From a virus, in the IMG/VR virus record IMGVR_UViG_3300046721_000221, positions 1 through 45,211 of that record: a DNA stretch of 45,211 nt; one strand, given 5' to 3'. Position 1 is the stretch's first letter. Every line of letters begins with the position of its first letter. Positions 25,366 to 33,193 of this stretch are shown piece after piece. Under the pieces are notes generated by a model that worked only from the letters and a program-made list of their open reading frames with translations, searched no databases and was not told the origin of the DNA. Made by a program: the position numbers and the translations under genes.

Positions 25366-25671
25366 ATGACAGACACCATCACCCCAGCATTGAACCCTGA
25401 CGCCAACATCAGCCCGATCTGCGCGGTCATACTGAACACCATGCTGGCACGCCCCCGGAGCCCTTACTTCTGTGACGGCCTGGCTAAGGTTTTGGACGCT
25501 AACCGCAGCAGCCTGCGCTATCTGCTCCGGAACCTGGAGAATGCGGGATGGCTTGTCAGTGAGATGGAGCCGCGGGGACGATATCAGCAGCGCCGCTACT
25601 ACCGGTTCACCCCGGAAGGGGTGAAACTCGCCCGCGCGGAAGTCAAGAAGTGGGACTTCAAGGACGCGTAA
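25366..25671 (+). CDS. Winged-helix transcriptional regulator (PadR/MarR-like)
   Basis: 101 residues from ATG 25366. Helix-turn-helix with LAKVLDANRSSLRYLLRNLENAGWL, followed by a wing and 'RYYRFTPEGVKLARAEV', the usual PadR/MarR C-terminal pattern. Upstream sequence carries GCAGGTATCGTGCCTGTC, an imperfect inverted repeat that could be an autoregulatory site. It stands at the right end of the late rightward block. A candidate binding partner for the repeated operator, though nothing proves it. Confidence 0.78.
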   Translation: MTDTITPALNPDANISPICAVILNTMLARPRSPYFCDGLAKVLDANRSSLRYLLRNLENAGWLVSEMEPRGRYQQRRYYRFTPEGVKLARAEVKKWDFKDA

Positions 25672-26026
25672 GAACTTTCGTTTCCCCCTTGACGGGGAAA
25701 ACTTCGTCGTAGCGTTCTGCGATCAGTTCAGGATCCCAGCGGGTGCCGGGCGGCGCGAGATACCCGTCGGGATAGTCGTACTCCGCCCACGCCCACGACC
25801 GGTCATAGCGGTGTCTGAAAAGCGTTCGCGTCGTCGTACACAGTGAGCAGCTCGCATAGTATTCGGTGAGCTCGAGCGGCACGGTGAGCCTGTCGGCCTG
25901 CATCCTGACGTGTTGCGGATGCTGCTGCGCGCGGGCCGGCCAGTGATGGCGCCGCGTCATCAGACATTCAAGAAACTCGTCGGGAATAGCCCGGTAGGCC
26001 GCCGGGTCGGTACACATCGGAGTCAT
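25658..26026 (-). CDS. Small CxxC protein, leftward
   Basis: 122 residues from ATG 26026 (a GTG two codons upstream is possible). CSLC near the middle and aromatic-rich 'YDRSWAWAEYDYPDGYLAPPGTRWD' suggest a small zinc-binding or nucleic-acid protein of a type seen in actinophages. Convergent overlap of 14 bases with the regulator gene. Function unknown. Last gene of the leftward block. Confidence 0.65.
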   Translation of the reverse strand: MTPMCTDPAAYRAIPDEFLECLMTRRHHWPARAQQHPQHVRMQADRLTVPLELTEYYASCSLCTTTRTLFRHRYDRSWAWAEYDYPDGYLAPPGTRWDPELIAERYDEVFPVKGETKVLTRP

Positions 26027-26055
26027 TGACACAACCTAGCGGCCCAGACGCACAG

Positions 26056-26108
26056 TCAGGCCCGGCGGCACGCCCTACCCCCTCGGTGGGACGTGCCGCC
26101 GGGCCTGA
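26056..26108 (+). terminator. Strong intrinsic terminator, 17-bp stem
   Basis: TCAGGCCCGGCGGCACG (26056-26072) pairs perfectly with its complement at 26092-26108, followed by seven T (26109-26115). Read rightward it would end late-operon transcripts that run past the winged-helix gene. Read leftward the stem could still cause pausing of the leftward unit but lacks a U tract. Confidence 0.85.
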
Positions 26109-26122
26109 TTTTTTTGTTACGG

Positions 26123-26314
26123 TTAGATCAGAGCCGACGGGTTGACACAGTTGTCGATTGTCTCCCGCGCCTCGTCGTAGGCGACCTCGGAGACGAGTCT
26201 GGCGATCGTGGCCATTTCGGCGTCGTTGCCGCTGTCCCAGGGGAGTCCTGCGGCGAGCCATACTCGGCGCATGTAGTGGCCGAGTAGTTCGGCGAGCTTT
26301 TCAGTGGAGTCCAT
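26123..26314 (-). CDS. Small leftward hypothetical protein
   Basis: 63 residues, helical and charged (KLAELLGHYMRRVWLAAGLPWDSGNDAEMATIARLV). The start shares one base with the stop of the upstream gene (TGATG). Not recognised. Part of the leftward operon that begins near operator 26809. Confidence 0.6.
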   Translation of the reverse strand: MDSTEKLAELLGHYMRRVWLAAGLPWDSGNDAEMATIARLVSEVAYDEARETIDNCVNPSALI

Positions 26315-26643
26315 CAGGAATTTTCCAATGACGTCGGCAGGCTGCGGCGATGCGACTCGAACGACAGAACCGCGGCCGGGTTGTAGCCGACCATCCAGTC
26401 CGTAAACGCCTGCGCGTCTTCACTCGGCCATGTTGCTACGATTTCCTTGGCCTGCCACCTGGGCGGATTGGTGATGCGCAGCAGGGCGCGCGAGGTGGTG
26501 AGGTAGCGATCGTACGTCTCTATCACGGCAGCCGAAGAACCCGTGTCCGCGGCCTCGTGAAACGCCTTGCGTGCAGCGTCGTTCTCAGCGATCAGCCGAG
26601 CCAGTAGCGCATCGCGGGCCGGGTCGGCCATCTGCTCAGCCAC
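26314..26643 (-). CDS. Leftward hypothetical protein
   Basis: 109 residues, GTG start overlapping the stop of the 49-residue gene upstream by eight bases. Helical N-terminal half (ALLARLIAENDAARKAFHEAA) and a 'SRALLRITNPPRWQAKEIVATWPSEDAQAF' segment. No family recognised. Operon member. Confidence 0.6.
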   Translation of the reverse strand: MAEQMADPARDALLARLIAENDAARKAFHEAADTGSSAAVIETYDRYLTTSRALLRITNPPRWQAKEIVATWPSEDAQAFTDWMVGYNPAAVLSFESHRRSLPTSLENS

Positions 26644-26785
26644 GGCGCGCCGCCTCGGGTGCGGGGACGATCACGATGATCTGGTCGCTGTCGGCTGCCA
26701 TCGCGTCGGCGACGAGTTGCCGGGTGACGGTCGCCGTGGCCGGCGGGATGTGGCGGTCGAGCGGGTCGGGTTTGCGGGCTTTCAT
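26636..26785 (-). CDS. 49-residue leftward protein
   Basis: Reads MKARKPDPLDRHIPPATATV then TRQLVADAMAADSDQIIVIV, ending at a TGA within the next gene's start region. The ATG is preceded by AGGGGTTCACCG, a leader sequence repeated exactly in front of the gene at 33724. First gene behind the operator at 26807-26826. Too short for automatic cut-offs but well supported by start context and overlap. Function unknown. Confidence 0.6.
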   Translation of the reverse strand: MKARKPDPLDRHIPPATATVTRQLVADAMAADSDQIIVIVPAPEAARRG

Positions 26786-26806
26786 CGGTGAACCCCTAAC
26801 ATTCGC

Positions 26807-26826
26807 GTGTTAGACACGTACAACAT
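26807..26826 (-). promoter_or_regulatory. Palindromic operator, copy a
   Basis: Minus-strand reading ATGTTGTACGTGTCTAACAC, a variant of the 20-bp palindrome found four times. It lies 21 bases upstream of the first gene of the leftward 26.1-26.8 kb operon, where a repressor could block a promoter. Half-sites are GTTGTAC and GTCTAAC around a two-base centre. Confidence 0.7.
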
Positions 26827-26850
26827 TAGGCGGGGCTGGGTTGAAACGCA

Positions 26851-26894
26851 ACACACCCCCCTGCCGCAATACGCCCAACAGCAGGGGGGTGTGT
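26851..26894 (-). terminator. Leftward terminator hairpin
   Basis: ACACACCCCCCTGC (26851-26864) pairs perfectly with GCAGGGGGGTGTGT (26881-26894). Read leftward, TTGCGTTTC follows. It lies between the end of the 27.0 kb gene and the operator of the next unit, so it separates two leftward transcripts. The 137 bases from 26895 to the next gene show nothing I can identify. Confidence 0.65.
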
Positions 26895-27031
26895 CACTTG
26901 TGATGCGTTCCGTGCCCCGGAACAGCGGAGAACCCCGGACATGCGCGAACGGGAAACACCAGCCACGGAACACCGTAGCCCGCAGGCCTGCAGGCGTGGC
27001 GCCGATTCGGCGGATCGTTCACCCGGGCGGG

Positions 27032-27310
27032 TTACCGGTCGACCCAGCCTGTCCAGTCCCGGCCGCCGGCGTCGAGGTTGGGAATTATCGTGGCGTAGCG
27101 CAGTGCCACGTGGTGGGCGAGCGGAAGCCCGTTCAACTGCTCCCACCCCTCGACAACGACGACCAGGGTGCCTTCATAGTCCTGGTGGATCACTACGCCT
27201 GTCGCCTGCTCGCCGCGCATGAGCGCTTCCGGCGTGTTGGCGTATTCGCTTACTCCGACCGGGAAATGCACCCACGTACCTTCGAGATTGCGCCTATGTT
27301 CGTCGATCAT
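27032..27310 (-). CDS. Leftward hypothetical protein
   Basis: 92 residues from ATG 27310, which has GGGGAGG about eight bases upstream; an ATG two codons earlier is closer to that site and less likely. Starts MIDEHRRNLEGTWVHFPVG, with a beta-rich middle (GVVIHQDYEGTLVVVVEGWEQ). A single-gene unit with its own operator and terminator. Not recognised. Confidence 0.65.
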   Translation of the reverse strand: MIDEHRRNLEGTWVHFPVGVSEYANTPEALMRGEQATGVVIHQDYEGTLVVVVEGWEQLNGLPLAHHVALRYATIIPNLDAGGRDWTGWVDR

Positions 27311-27333
27311 GGACATCGCCTCCCCATCGATGC

Positions 27334-27353
27334 ACGTTAGACACGTACAACGT
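27334..27353 (-). promoter_or_regulatory. Palindromic operator, copy b
   Basis: Minus-strand reading ACGTTGTACGTGTCTAACGT, a 20-bp near-perfect palindrome with matched outer bases. It lies 23 bases upstream of ATG 27310 and thus covers the expected promoter area of this single-gene unit. Confidence 0.75.
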
Positions 27354-27384
27354 AGGTCGGTGCGTGGGATCACGTCAAGACACA

Positions 27385-27426
27385 AAGAGGCACCCCGCAC
27401 GTGAAAGGGGATGCGGGGTGCCTCTT
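27385..27426 (-). terminator. Leftward terminator, 15-bp stem
   Basis: AAGAGGCACCCCGCA (27385-27399) pairs perfectly with TGCGGGGTGCCTCTT (27412-27426). Leftward reading gives TTTGTGTCTTG after the stem. It ends the transcript of the large leftward block (33.7-27.4 kb). Confidence 0.8.
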
Positions 27427-27444
27427 GCGCGGACGGGAAAGCCA

Positions 27445-27960
27445 CTAGCGGCCCCTGTCCGGGGGTAGCGTCGCGTCCCCGGGCGCGGATACGCCCGGCG
27501 CCGGATCGCTCCCGTCCGATACCGGGGGGTGCCCCGGCACCAGTCCATTCTCACCGGTCGCACCCGTTTCGCCGGTAGGCGCGCCGGAAACATGCCGCAA
27601 CACCCTGCCCTCCCCCAGCTTCTCGGCCAGCCGGGGGGACCGTTTCTCGAGCGCCGCTACCACGACGGCCATCGGCTCATGCAGCAGCACCACAATGTGC
27701 GCGCGTTCGGCGGCCATGACGATATGCTGGAACATCATCAGGCAATCCAAGTGCGCGAGCGTATCGGCCAGGCCGTCCACGATGTGCAGTTCGAAGGCAG
27801 GCTTCTGCTTCCAGCCCGGCAGCACCAGCAGCGGCACCCCTTCCCGCTCGACGGCGAGTGTGGCGATCCTGTCCTCGGCGAACTCGCGCACCCCTTCCAG
27901 CCGGAGGCAGGTACCCGGCACCGCGTGCCGGAAGATGTCGATGCGTTTCAGGCTTTCCAC
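27445..27960 (-). CDS. Leftward hypothetical protein
   Basis: 171 residues, GTG start. The first 110 residues form a mixed alpha/beta unit (IATLAVEREGVPLLVLPGWKQ, IVMAAERAHIVVLLHEPMAVVVAALE). The C-terminal 50 residues are Gly/Pro-rich and disordered, with repeated TGETGATGE. Last gene of the leftward transfer-like operon. No family recognised. Confidence 0.65.
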   Translation of the reverse strand: MESLKRIDIFRHAVPGTCLRLEGVREFAEDRIATLAVEREGVPLLVLPGWKQKPAFELHIVDGLADTLAHLDCLMMFQHIVMAAERAHIVVLLHEPMAVVVAALEKRSPRLAEKLGEGRVLRHVSGAPTGETGATGENGLVPGHPPVSDGSDPAPGVSAPGDATLPPDRGR

Positions 27961-27963
27961 GGT

Positions 27964-28461
27964 TCAGACCTTCGATCCCGTCAGGTGCGGCGCCACCCGC
28001 TTGATCAACTGGGAGCGCAGGAATTCCCACCCCGCTACAGTCGTATACGGCAAATCGAAAATGTTGCACATCAGCCACCATCCCCCATTCCGGTCGATGA
28101 CCCGCGACGCCCGGAGCACAGCCTCCCCGCTGGACGCCTTCGCCATGACCAGCGGCGCCTCAAGGATCGTCTCGTAAAGAACAGCCCACTCCCGGACCGA
28201 AGTAAACCGGCGGTCGCTGTGCGTCAACTCCGGGCCGGCCGAGAACTGGAGATTGATGCCGGCTTCCCATGAGAGACGGCGGTCGTCGTACCGCTCGACC
28301 CACAGCAGCGCCCGCGCGCCCCCGTGGTACGTGAACATTCTCGACGCAGTCTCGCCGGCGGCTGACCCGGTTTCGTGGCGGGCGATCTTCCAGTGCCGCT
28401 GTCCCGCGGCGAATTCGCGGAACTGCCGGTCGTCGTGCTCCCTGATCTCCTGGCTGCCCAC
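27964..28461 (-). CDS. Leftward hypothetical protein
   Basis: 165 residues from GTG 28461, chosen because AGAGAGGG stands eight bases upstream; GTG 28470 would sit on top of that site. Charged N-terminus, then 'ARALLWVERYDDRRLSWEAG' and 'VIDRNGGWWLMCNIFDLPYTTVAGWEFL'. Not recognised. The leader resembles that of the next gene upstream. Confidence 0.65.
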   Translation of the reverse strand: MGSQEIREHDDRQFREFAAGQRHWKIARHETGSAAGETASRMFTYHGGARALLWVERYDDRRLSWEAGINLQFSAGPELTHSDRRFTSVREWAVLYETILEAPLVMAKASSGEAVLRASRVIDRNGGWWLMCNIFDLPYTTVAGWEFLRSQLIKRVAPHLTGSKV

Positions 28462-28469
28462 GTCTGGCA

Positions 28470-28492
28470 CCCTCTCTCCCGGTCGATAAGAT
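28470..28492 (-). repeat. Repeated leader element, copy 1
   Basis: Minus strand ATCTTATCGACC then GGGAGAGAGGG. The same element, with two substitutions and one base fewer, lies at 29013-29034 upstream of the next gene. It contains the ribosome-binding site. Duplication of a leader or a common regulatory site. Confidence 0.6.
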
Positions 28493-28500
28493 CGATTCTG

Positions 28501-29001
28501 TTAACTACGTCCGATTCCCGCCAGGTGCTCGCGGCGACGCCGCGCAGCCGTGGGCGGCGCGATCGGATGCTCGGACCCAGCGCCGCAGGTGCAGCTCCAC
28601 ATGGCCGTTGCCAAGCCCAACCCGTTAGGGTCTTCGGCCGGGGTAACCACCGCTGTGTGCTCGTCGTCGGACTCGCGGATCGCGACTACGGCCGGATGCT
28701 GCATGGCCTTGGCGACGGTTTCGACCATCCAAAGCGGCGGCGCGTCGCCGCGGAAGTCCGGGAGGACCCTCCCGTCGTCCTCAATGCTGAAGCCGCCGGT
28801 CGTGTACCGACTGCTGACGATCCGCCGGCCCTTGGCGCTGATGTAGGAGGGCCGGCCGTCCATGAACGAGACGGTGGCGACCTCTGGCATGAACGGGCTA
28901 CGGCTGTGGTCGCGCATTGACGGCGCGTCAGCCACGTCGAAGTTCAAGTTCAGCTCCACACTGCTGCAAACGGTGGGTGCGGTGAAAACGAGGCTGGTCA
29001 T
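28501..29001 (-). CDS. Leftward hypothetical protein
   Basis: 166 residues. 'SIEDDGRVLPDFRGDAPPLWMVETVAKAMQ' in the middle and CTC near residue 139 with His nearby. No recognised family. Same leader type as the following gene, so the two may be regulated together. Confidence 0.65.
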   Translation of the reverse strand: MTSLVFTAPTVCSSVELNLNFDVADAPSMRDHSRSPFMPEVATVSFMDGRPSYISAKGRRIVSSRYTTGGFSIEDDGRVLPDFRGDAPPLWMVETVAKAMQHPAVVAIRESDDEHTAVVTPAEDPNGLGLATAMWSCTCGAGSEHPIAPPTAARRRREHLAGIGRS

Positions 29002-29012
29002 TGGGGGTCAGT

Positions 29013-29034
29013 CCCTCTCTCTGGTCGATAACAT
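29013..29034 (-). repeat. Repeated leader element, copy 2
   Basis: Minus strand ATGTTATCGACC then AGAGAGAGGG, 11 bases before ATG 29001. Partner of the copy at 28470-28492. Confidence 0.6.
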
Positions 29035-29043
29035 GCTTTACGT

Positions 29044-29265
29044 CTAGCTTCCGAAGATCATGATCACGATGCCGCCGACGATGACCAGCAGGAACAAGCC
29101 GACCGGGCCGGCCGCCCCCGCCCAGTGCTTGCGGGCAACGCCCCAATGTTCCATCGCTAGATCCCGCTGCTGCTGAAACAGGACGTACCGCTTGCCAGCA
29201 ATCCACCCGGGGACACTGCCGAGCACTAACCCGAGGCCGAGCGCGAACGCGATCCCCATGATCAT
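29044..29265 (-). CDS. Small two-helix membrane protein
   Basis: 73 residues. An N-terminal hydrophobic helix (IAFALGLGLVLGSVPGWIAG) and a C-terminal one (GPVGLFLLVIVGGIVIMIFG) flank a polar stretch. It overlaps the upstream gene by four bases. Small membrane proteins next to translocase and spread genes are common in actinobacterial plasmid transfer regions. Specific function unknown. Confidence 0.65.
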   Translation of the reverse strand: MIMGIAFALGLGLVLGSVPGWIAGKRYVLFQQQRDLAMEHWGVARKHWAGAAGPVGLFLLVIVGGIVIMIFGS

Positions 29266-29465
29266 TTCCCCCTGGCCCGGCGGCCGCGCTCGAGGATCGA
29301 CCGTTCCGCCTGCGCGTCCGCGGCGGACAGCAGCCCCTCGGCGAGGTCGAACAGGTCGCCGTCCGTCGACCCTTCCGTCTCGAAGATCGCCACCTCGGGA
29401 TCACCGAACGCGGGATCGAAGGCGACCGCTATCGTGACCTTCGCTCGACTGTCTCCCATGATCAC
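29262..29465 (-). CDS. Small leftward hypothetical protein
   Basis: 67 residues, acidic centre (ETEGSTDGDLFDLAEGLL) and basic C-terminus (RGRRARGK). ATG at 29465 is preceded by GGAGGGTG. It begins a coupled pair with the membrane protein. Not recognised. Confidence 0.6.
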   Translation of the reverse strand: MIMGDSRAKVTIAVAFDPAFGDPEVAIFETEGSTDGDLFDLAEGLLSAADAQAERSILERGRRARGK

Positions 29466-29514
29466 CCTCCGTCACTCCACACGGAACGCACCACACGCAC
29501 CGCACCATTCACAC

Positions 29515-29582
29515 CACCGTGCACACCGCCCCTATACAGCACCCGGCCGTGATCGTGCGCACCGTGCACACCATGCGCACAC
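29515..29582. repeat. GTGCAC-containing direct repeats
   Basis: CACCGTGCACACC occurs at 29515-29527 and again at 29570-29582, in the 148-bp gap between the translocase gene and the next leftward gene. Each copy has a GTGCAC palindrome. Purpose unknown; a transfer or regulator binding site is possible. Confidence 0.45.
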
Positions 29583-29613
29583 CCGGCCGCTTGATCACAA
29601 TGGGTTACGCCCG

Positions 29614-31578
29614 TCACGGCCGCGAACCCGCCGCCGCCGGCATCCGCTCACGCTGCACAACACGCCACACGCCACGCTCGCCCGGACGCGGCTCACGCAA
29701 CACGCCCTCGTCGCACAGCTGCCGCAACGCGTTACGCATCCACGACGACGACAGCCCCGTCTGCGCCAACACATCGGCCAAATCAGACATCTCCACGTGC
29801 CCGGCGCCCGCGGACATCAGTGCGAACACGTGCGAACGCAATAAGCCGAGCGCCTCGGCCGGCAGCATCTTCTTCCGGTCGTCGCCGAACGGAATGCGCG
29901 GCATCCCCGGCGGGACCACGATCGGTTCCGACGGGTCCACATCGTCCGGCGGATCGTCCGGGTCGACACCCGGCGGAACACCCTCGTCATCGTCGTCTTC
30001 CGCGTCGTCGAGGTCAGGCTCCTGCCCGCCACGCGGGGGCGTGTACGGCTCGACCTGCGTGGGCTCCTCACGGCCGGCGTCGTTCCAGCCGAGCACCGCG
30101 GCGACATCCCGCTCACGGTCCGCGTCGTGCTGAATGAACGACCGGCACGGCGCCGACCAGGACTCCTCGTCACGCCCGGACCACAGCAGATAGAAGTATC
30201 CGGGCTTGCCGTTCTTCCACTTCCACGGCGCCGCACCCGCGGCCGCGACCTCATCGGGCAGGGCGCCCTCAGCGTCGCCGTCGTTCTGCACGCCGAGCAC
30301 GCACCACGTGGTCATGTTCGACCGGGCCGAGGTGGGCAGCCGGTCGTACGTGGCCCGCTGCAGCTCGAGCACGACGCACATGCCGACCGACCGCACCGCC
30401 TCAGACAGATCCACGATGTTTGATTCGCGGATGAACGAGGCCGCCTCGAAGATCACATACGTTTCGAACTGGATACCGCAGCCGCGTTCCCACTGTTTCA
30501 GTCCGCGCGCCCCGAGCTGCTTCGACCGGTCGGCGATCCGACGCTCGAGATCCTCAAGGAAGTCAAGCGCCTCCGCACTGTCGTCGATCGCCCGGGTCGC
30601 AGCCCGCTTCACCCATCCCGGCAACTGCCCGGACTTCCGGCAGTCGATCACATACGTGTCGTTGTCCGGCCTGGTCACGGCCTCCTTCACGAACCGCAAC
30701 AGCAGTTCCGTCTTCCCACTACCGGACATGCCGACGACGCCCATCACACCGACCGCGTTGCGGTGCACGGCCGGGTCACCCGGCAAAATGATCTGCGCGG
30801 GCTCCCCGGAATCCGCCAGACCCAGCACGATCGGGTCGGCGATCGACAGGCCCGGCTCGATACCAGGGTCGGGGATCGCGTCCCGCAGTTGATCGCGGGG
30901 GACGACATGGACCGTCCCGGACCGCTCCGAATCCGGGTCGCCGATCGTGCGCACCGAGGTAGCGCGTACATCCAGAAGCGACGCCACCTCACGTTTAGCG
31001 GCCTGCACTTCCTCGAACGAGCGGCCCGGCGGCATCTCGATCGCCGCAGTGACTTTCGCGCCGTCGACCACCGGCCGGCCGAACCGCACCCCCTTCAACT
31101 GCTTCACCGCATCACCGAGCTCGGCAAGTTCACCATTCAGGACTTGTCCGTGGCTGCCGTCGTCGCCGCGGGCCTGCCGCATGATCCGGTACAGGGCGCA
31201 GTCGAACGAGATGACCAGCGCGAAGAGCAGCCAAAACCCGAACTTTGGTTTCGTGAACGGGCCCTCCAAGATCGCCGGAATGCACCAGGCGATCGCCAAC
31301 CCGGCGTTGATGGTCGCCATCACTTGCATGACGACACCCCGCGGACGGGACAGAAAAAACGTGAAGAGCAGAATGCCGACCGACGCGAACGCGACTGCCA
31401 CCCCGGTCCAGCCCGCCGAGGCCGCGGATGTGCCGTACGCACGGTGCACACCCCACGTGGCGGGCAGCGCCACCAGGCAAAACAGCGGCGCGACCAGATA
31501 CGGCCACAACGGGATGCGCACCGTGTGCACGCTGGCGTAGCCGTCGTTCTGCGGCCGCATGCTTGGTTTCTTGGCCAC
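29614..31578 (-). CDS. FtsK/TraB-like DNA translocase
   Basis: 654 residues, GTG start one base after the upstream stop. Four N-terminal membrane helices are likely (about residues 24-50, 56-77, 86-104, 114-131). FtsK/HerA-type motor with Walker A GMSGSGKT (283-290) and a Walker B-like YVIFEA (374-379) where the usual Asp is Phe. The late motif 'LELQRATYDRLPTSARSNMTTW' fits the FtsK family. An acidic Asp/Pro linker joins a C-terminal winged helix (about 575-645), as in the TraB proteins that move plasmid DNA between actinobacterial cells. No relaxase is seen. The role in a phage is inferred. Confidence 0.85.
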   Translation of the reverse strand: MAKKPSMRPQNDGYASVHTVRIPLWPYLVAPLFCLVALPATWGVHRAYGTSAASAGWTGVAVAFASVGILLFTFFLSRPRGVVMQVMATINAGLAIAWCIPAILEGPFTKPKFGFWLLFALVISFDCALYRIMRQARGDDGSHGQVLNGELAELGDAVKQLKGVRFGRPVVDGAKVTAAIEMPPGRSFEEVQAAKREVASLLDVRATSVRTIGDPDSERSGTVHVVPRDQLRDAIPDPGIEPGLSIADPIVLGLADSGEPAQIILPGDPAVHRNAVGVMGVVGMSGSGKTELLLRFVKEAVTRPDNDTYVIDCRKSGQLPGWVKRAATRAIDDSAEALDFLEDLERRIADRSKQLGARGLKQWERGCGIQFETYVIFEAASFIRESNIVDLSEAVRSVGMCVVLELQRATYDRLPTSARSNMTTWCVLGVQNDGDAEGALPDEVAAAGAAPWKWKNGKPGYFYLLWSGRDEESWSAPCRSFIQHDADRERDVAAVLGWNDAGREEPTQVEPYTPPRGGQEPDLDDAEDDDDEGVPPGVDPDDPPDDVDPSEPIVVPPGMPRIPFGDDRKKMLPAEALGLLRSHVFALMSAGAGHVEMSDLADVLAQTGLSSSWMRNALRQLCDEGVLREPRPGERGVWRVVQRERMPAAAGSRP

Positions 31579-31579
31579 G

Positions 31580-31948
31580 TCAGGACGCCTTGAACTTGAA
31601 CGTCGACCCGGCCGGCCGGTAGCCGGCCGCCTCGAGCTCAGGCATGAACGCGGCCTCGAATTTGTTCCGCGCCGTGATGATGTACCGCGACGCCACGACC
31701 AGCGCCTCAGCCGACTGTGCGATCGGCTTGGACACCATGTGCGCCCGGTACCGCGACGACACGCCGGCAACGAGGATGCCGCGGGAAACTTTCCTCAACT
31801 GCGCGTCGATCTCGGCGGACACGATGCCGAGCTCGAGCGAACCCGCGTGCAAGATGCGGCGCCCCTGCTCGAACCATTCAATTAGCTCGATATTGTTGTT
31901 GATGGGTGCCTGTGGGGTGAGGAAACCGTGGCGATCTTGATCTGCCAT
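31580..31948 (-). CDS. Transfer-operon protein, unknown function
   Basis: 122 residues. Helical; contains 'NNIELIEWFEQGRRIL' and ends 'FEAAFMPELEAAGYRPAGS', a type I associate with small proteins beside traB-like genes in actinobacterial integrative elements. One base separates its stop from the translocase start, so tight coupling is likely. Confidence 0.68.
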   Translation of the reverse strand: MADQDRHGFLTPQAPINNNIELIEWFEQGRRILHAGSLELGIVSAEIDAQLRKVSRGILVAGVSSRYRAHMVSKPIAQSAEALVVASRYIITARNKFEAAFMPELEAAGYRPAGSTFKFKAS

Positions 31949-31968
31949 AATGGCCCTGCCTCATTTCG

Positions 31969-32058
31969 TCAATCCGGATCGGGGCCCGCGGGTGCCGGAA
32001 CCTGACCGGCGATGGCTTGCCCGGCACCCCGCGGAACTTTGTTGAGTTCGACCGTCAC
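31969..32058 (-). CDS. Possible 29-residue leftward peptide
   Basis: A GTG at 32058 opens MTVELNKVPRGAGQAIAGQV, ending PDPD. It fills the gap between the SpdB-like and next gene, and its start overlaps a perfect palindrome at 32057-32081. Small genes are common in such operons, but this may be chance. Confidence 0.25.
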   Translation of the reverse strand: MTVELNKVPRGAGQAIAGQVPAPAGPDPD

Positions 32059-32081
32059 CGGGCCGGAAATTCCGGCCCGGT
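32057..32081 (-). terminator. Perfect palindrome in the transfer operon
   Basis: ACCGGGCCGGA pairs with TCCGGCCCGGT across three bases. It lies just after the SpdB-like gene. No U tract. Could attenuate read-through or process mRNA. Confidence 0.5.
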
Positions 32082-32092
32082 ACCAAACCCGC

Positions 32093-33193
32093 CTACGCGG
32101 CAGATGTGGCCTCACCCCCCGCGGAACTACCGCCGACCCAGCCGGGCGGAATGAACTCGCGGGCATAACGCTCGGTGTTACCGATCGCCACCGCGACCAC
32201 CTTGACCGCCTCGTCGCGGGTCATCCCCGCGGGCAGTCCGGCAAGGGTCGCCTCAACATGCGCCTGCGTCTCCGCGCGTGGCCTGCGCTGACGCATCGGG
32301 CGCACGTTCGCCGGCGGGGCGGACATCGGCGCCCGGCGCTCAACAGTCAACATCGCTGCCGTCCGTTCCTTCAAGGCGGCCTCCACCCGGATCCGCTCCG
32401 CCTCGGCCCGCTCCCGCTCTGCAGTCGCCTCGGCGACGACCCGGGCAGCCTCAGCCTCCCGGATAAGTCGCGCCTCGAGCTCGCGCCGCTCCCTGGCCAA
32501 TTGCGCCTGCCGGACCTCGGCACGCTCCGCGGCCTCAAGCTGGGCACGCTCGGTGATACCGGCCTGCTCGATCTCGACCCGCCGGCGTTCCAGTTCCGCA
32601 GCCTGCTCCCGCTCGGCGCGGGCAAGTTCCGCGGCTTGTTCCGCGCGCTGGTCCTCCAGCTTCCGCGCTTGTTCCGCGCGAAGTTCCTCGGCTTGTTCCG
32701 CGCGGCGCCGGTCAGCTTCCGCCTGACGTTCCGCCGCGGCCGCGATCCGTTCGCGATCCTTCTTCGCATATTCGAGGTCGCCGAGCACCATTTTGAACAA
32801 CACCAGAACGGCCAGCATCGGCAGCGCGGCGAGCAAATACTTGTCGCCGTGCAACCGAACCCCGGCAGCCGTGATATTGGCAGTCAGCGACAGCAGCGAT
32901 GAGCCGAGGAACACCGCCAACGGCATGCCGGTGCTGCGTTCGCGTTCCACCCGGTCACGCCAGGACAGGAAGCTGACCGTCGGAAGAATCTCGGAGATCA
33001 CCGCGTTCGCCCAGCACAGCCAGTTGGCGGTCTGCGGCAACGCCTCCCGCGTCCAATCGTGCATGTGGCTGAACGCGCCCGCGAACCCCGCCAGGGCAAC
33101 GAACGCGAGCCCGCCGAAACGGATGATGTTGTTCGAGTTCACCACCAGGGCAGCCCGCCACGAGGGGGGCGCCGTGGTCACCTGAGCAGTCAT
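32093..33193 (-). CDS. SpdB-like DUF2637 membrane protein
   Basis: 366 residues from ATG 33193 (overlaps the upstream stop). Four membrane helices in residues about 22-140 with 'FGGLAFVALAGFAGAFSHM' and 'WANAVISEILPTVSFLSWR', the DUF2637 pattern of spread proteins of Streptomyces-type plasmids. A long Ala/Glu/Arg-rich coiled coil follows (about 142-290), then a basic, possibly DNA-binding C-terminal region. Such proteins help plasmid DNA spread within mycelium after transfer, together with a TraB motor, as found here two genes downstream. Confidence 0.82.
   Translation of the reverse strand: MTAQVTTAPPSWRAALVVNSNNIIRFGGLAFVALAGFAGAFSHMHDWTREALPQTANWLCWANAVISEILPTVSFLSWRDRVERERSTGMPLAVFLGSSLLSLTANITAAGVRLHGDKYLLAALPMLAVLVLFKMVLGDLEYAKKDRERIAAAAERQAEADRRRAEQAEELRAEQARKLEDQRAEQAAELARAEREQAAELERRRVEIEQAGITERAQLEAAERAEVRQAQLARERRELEARLIREAEAARVVAEATAERERAEAERIRVEAALKERTAAMLTVERRAPMSAPPANVRPMRQRRPRAETQAHVEATLAGLPAGMTRDEAVKVVAVAIGNTERYAREFIPPGWVGGSSAGGEATSAA

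Noticed and set aside
26826-27146. 106-residue leftward frame
   Set aside because: Overlaps a terminator and a better gene at 27032-27310; composition is shadow-like.
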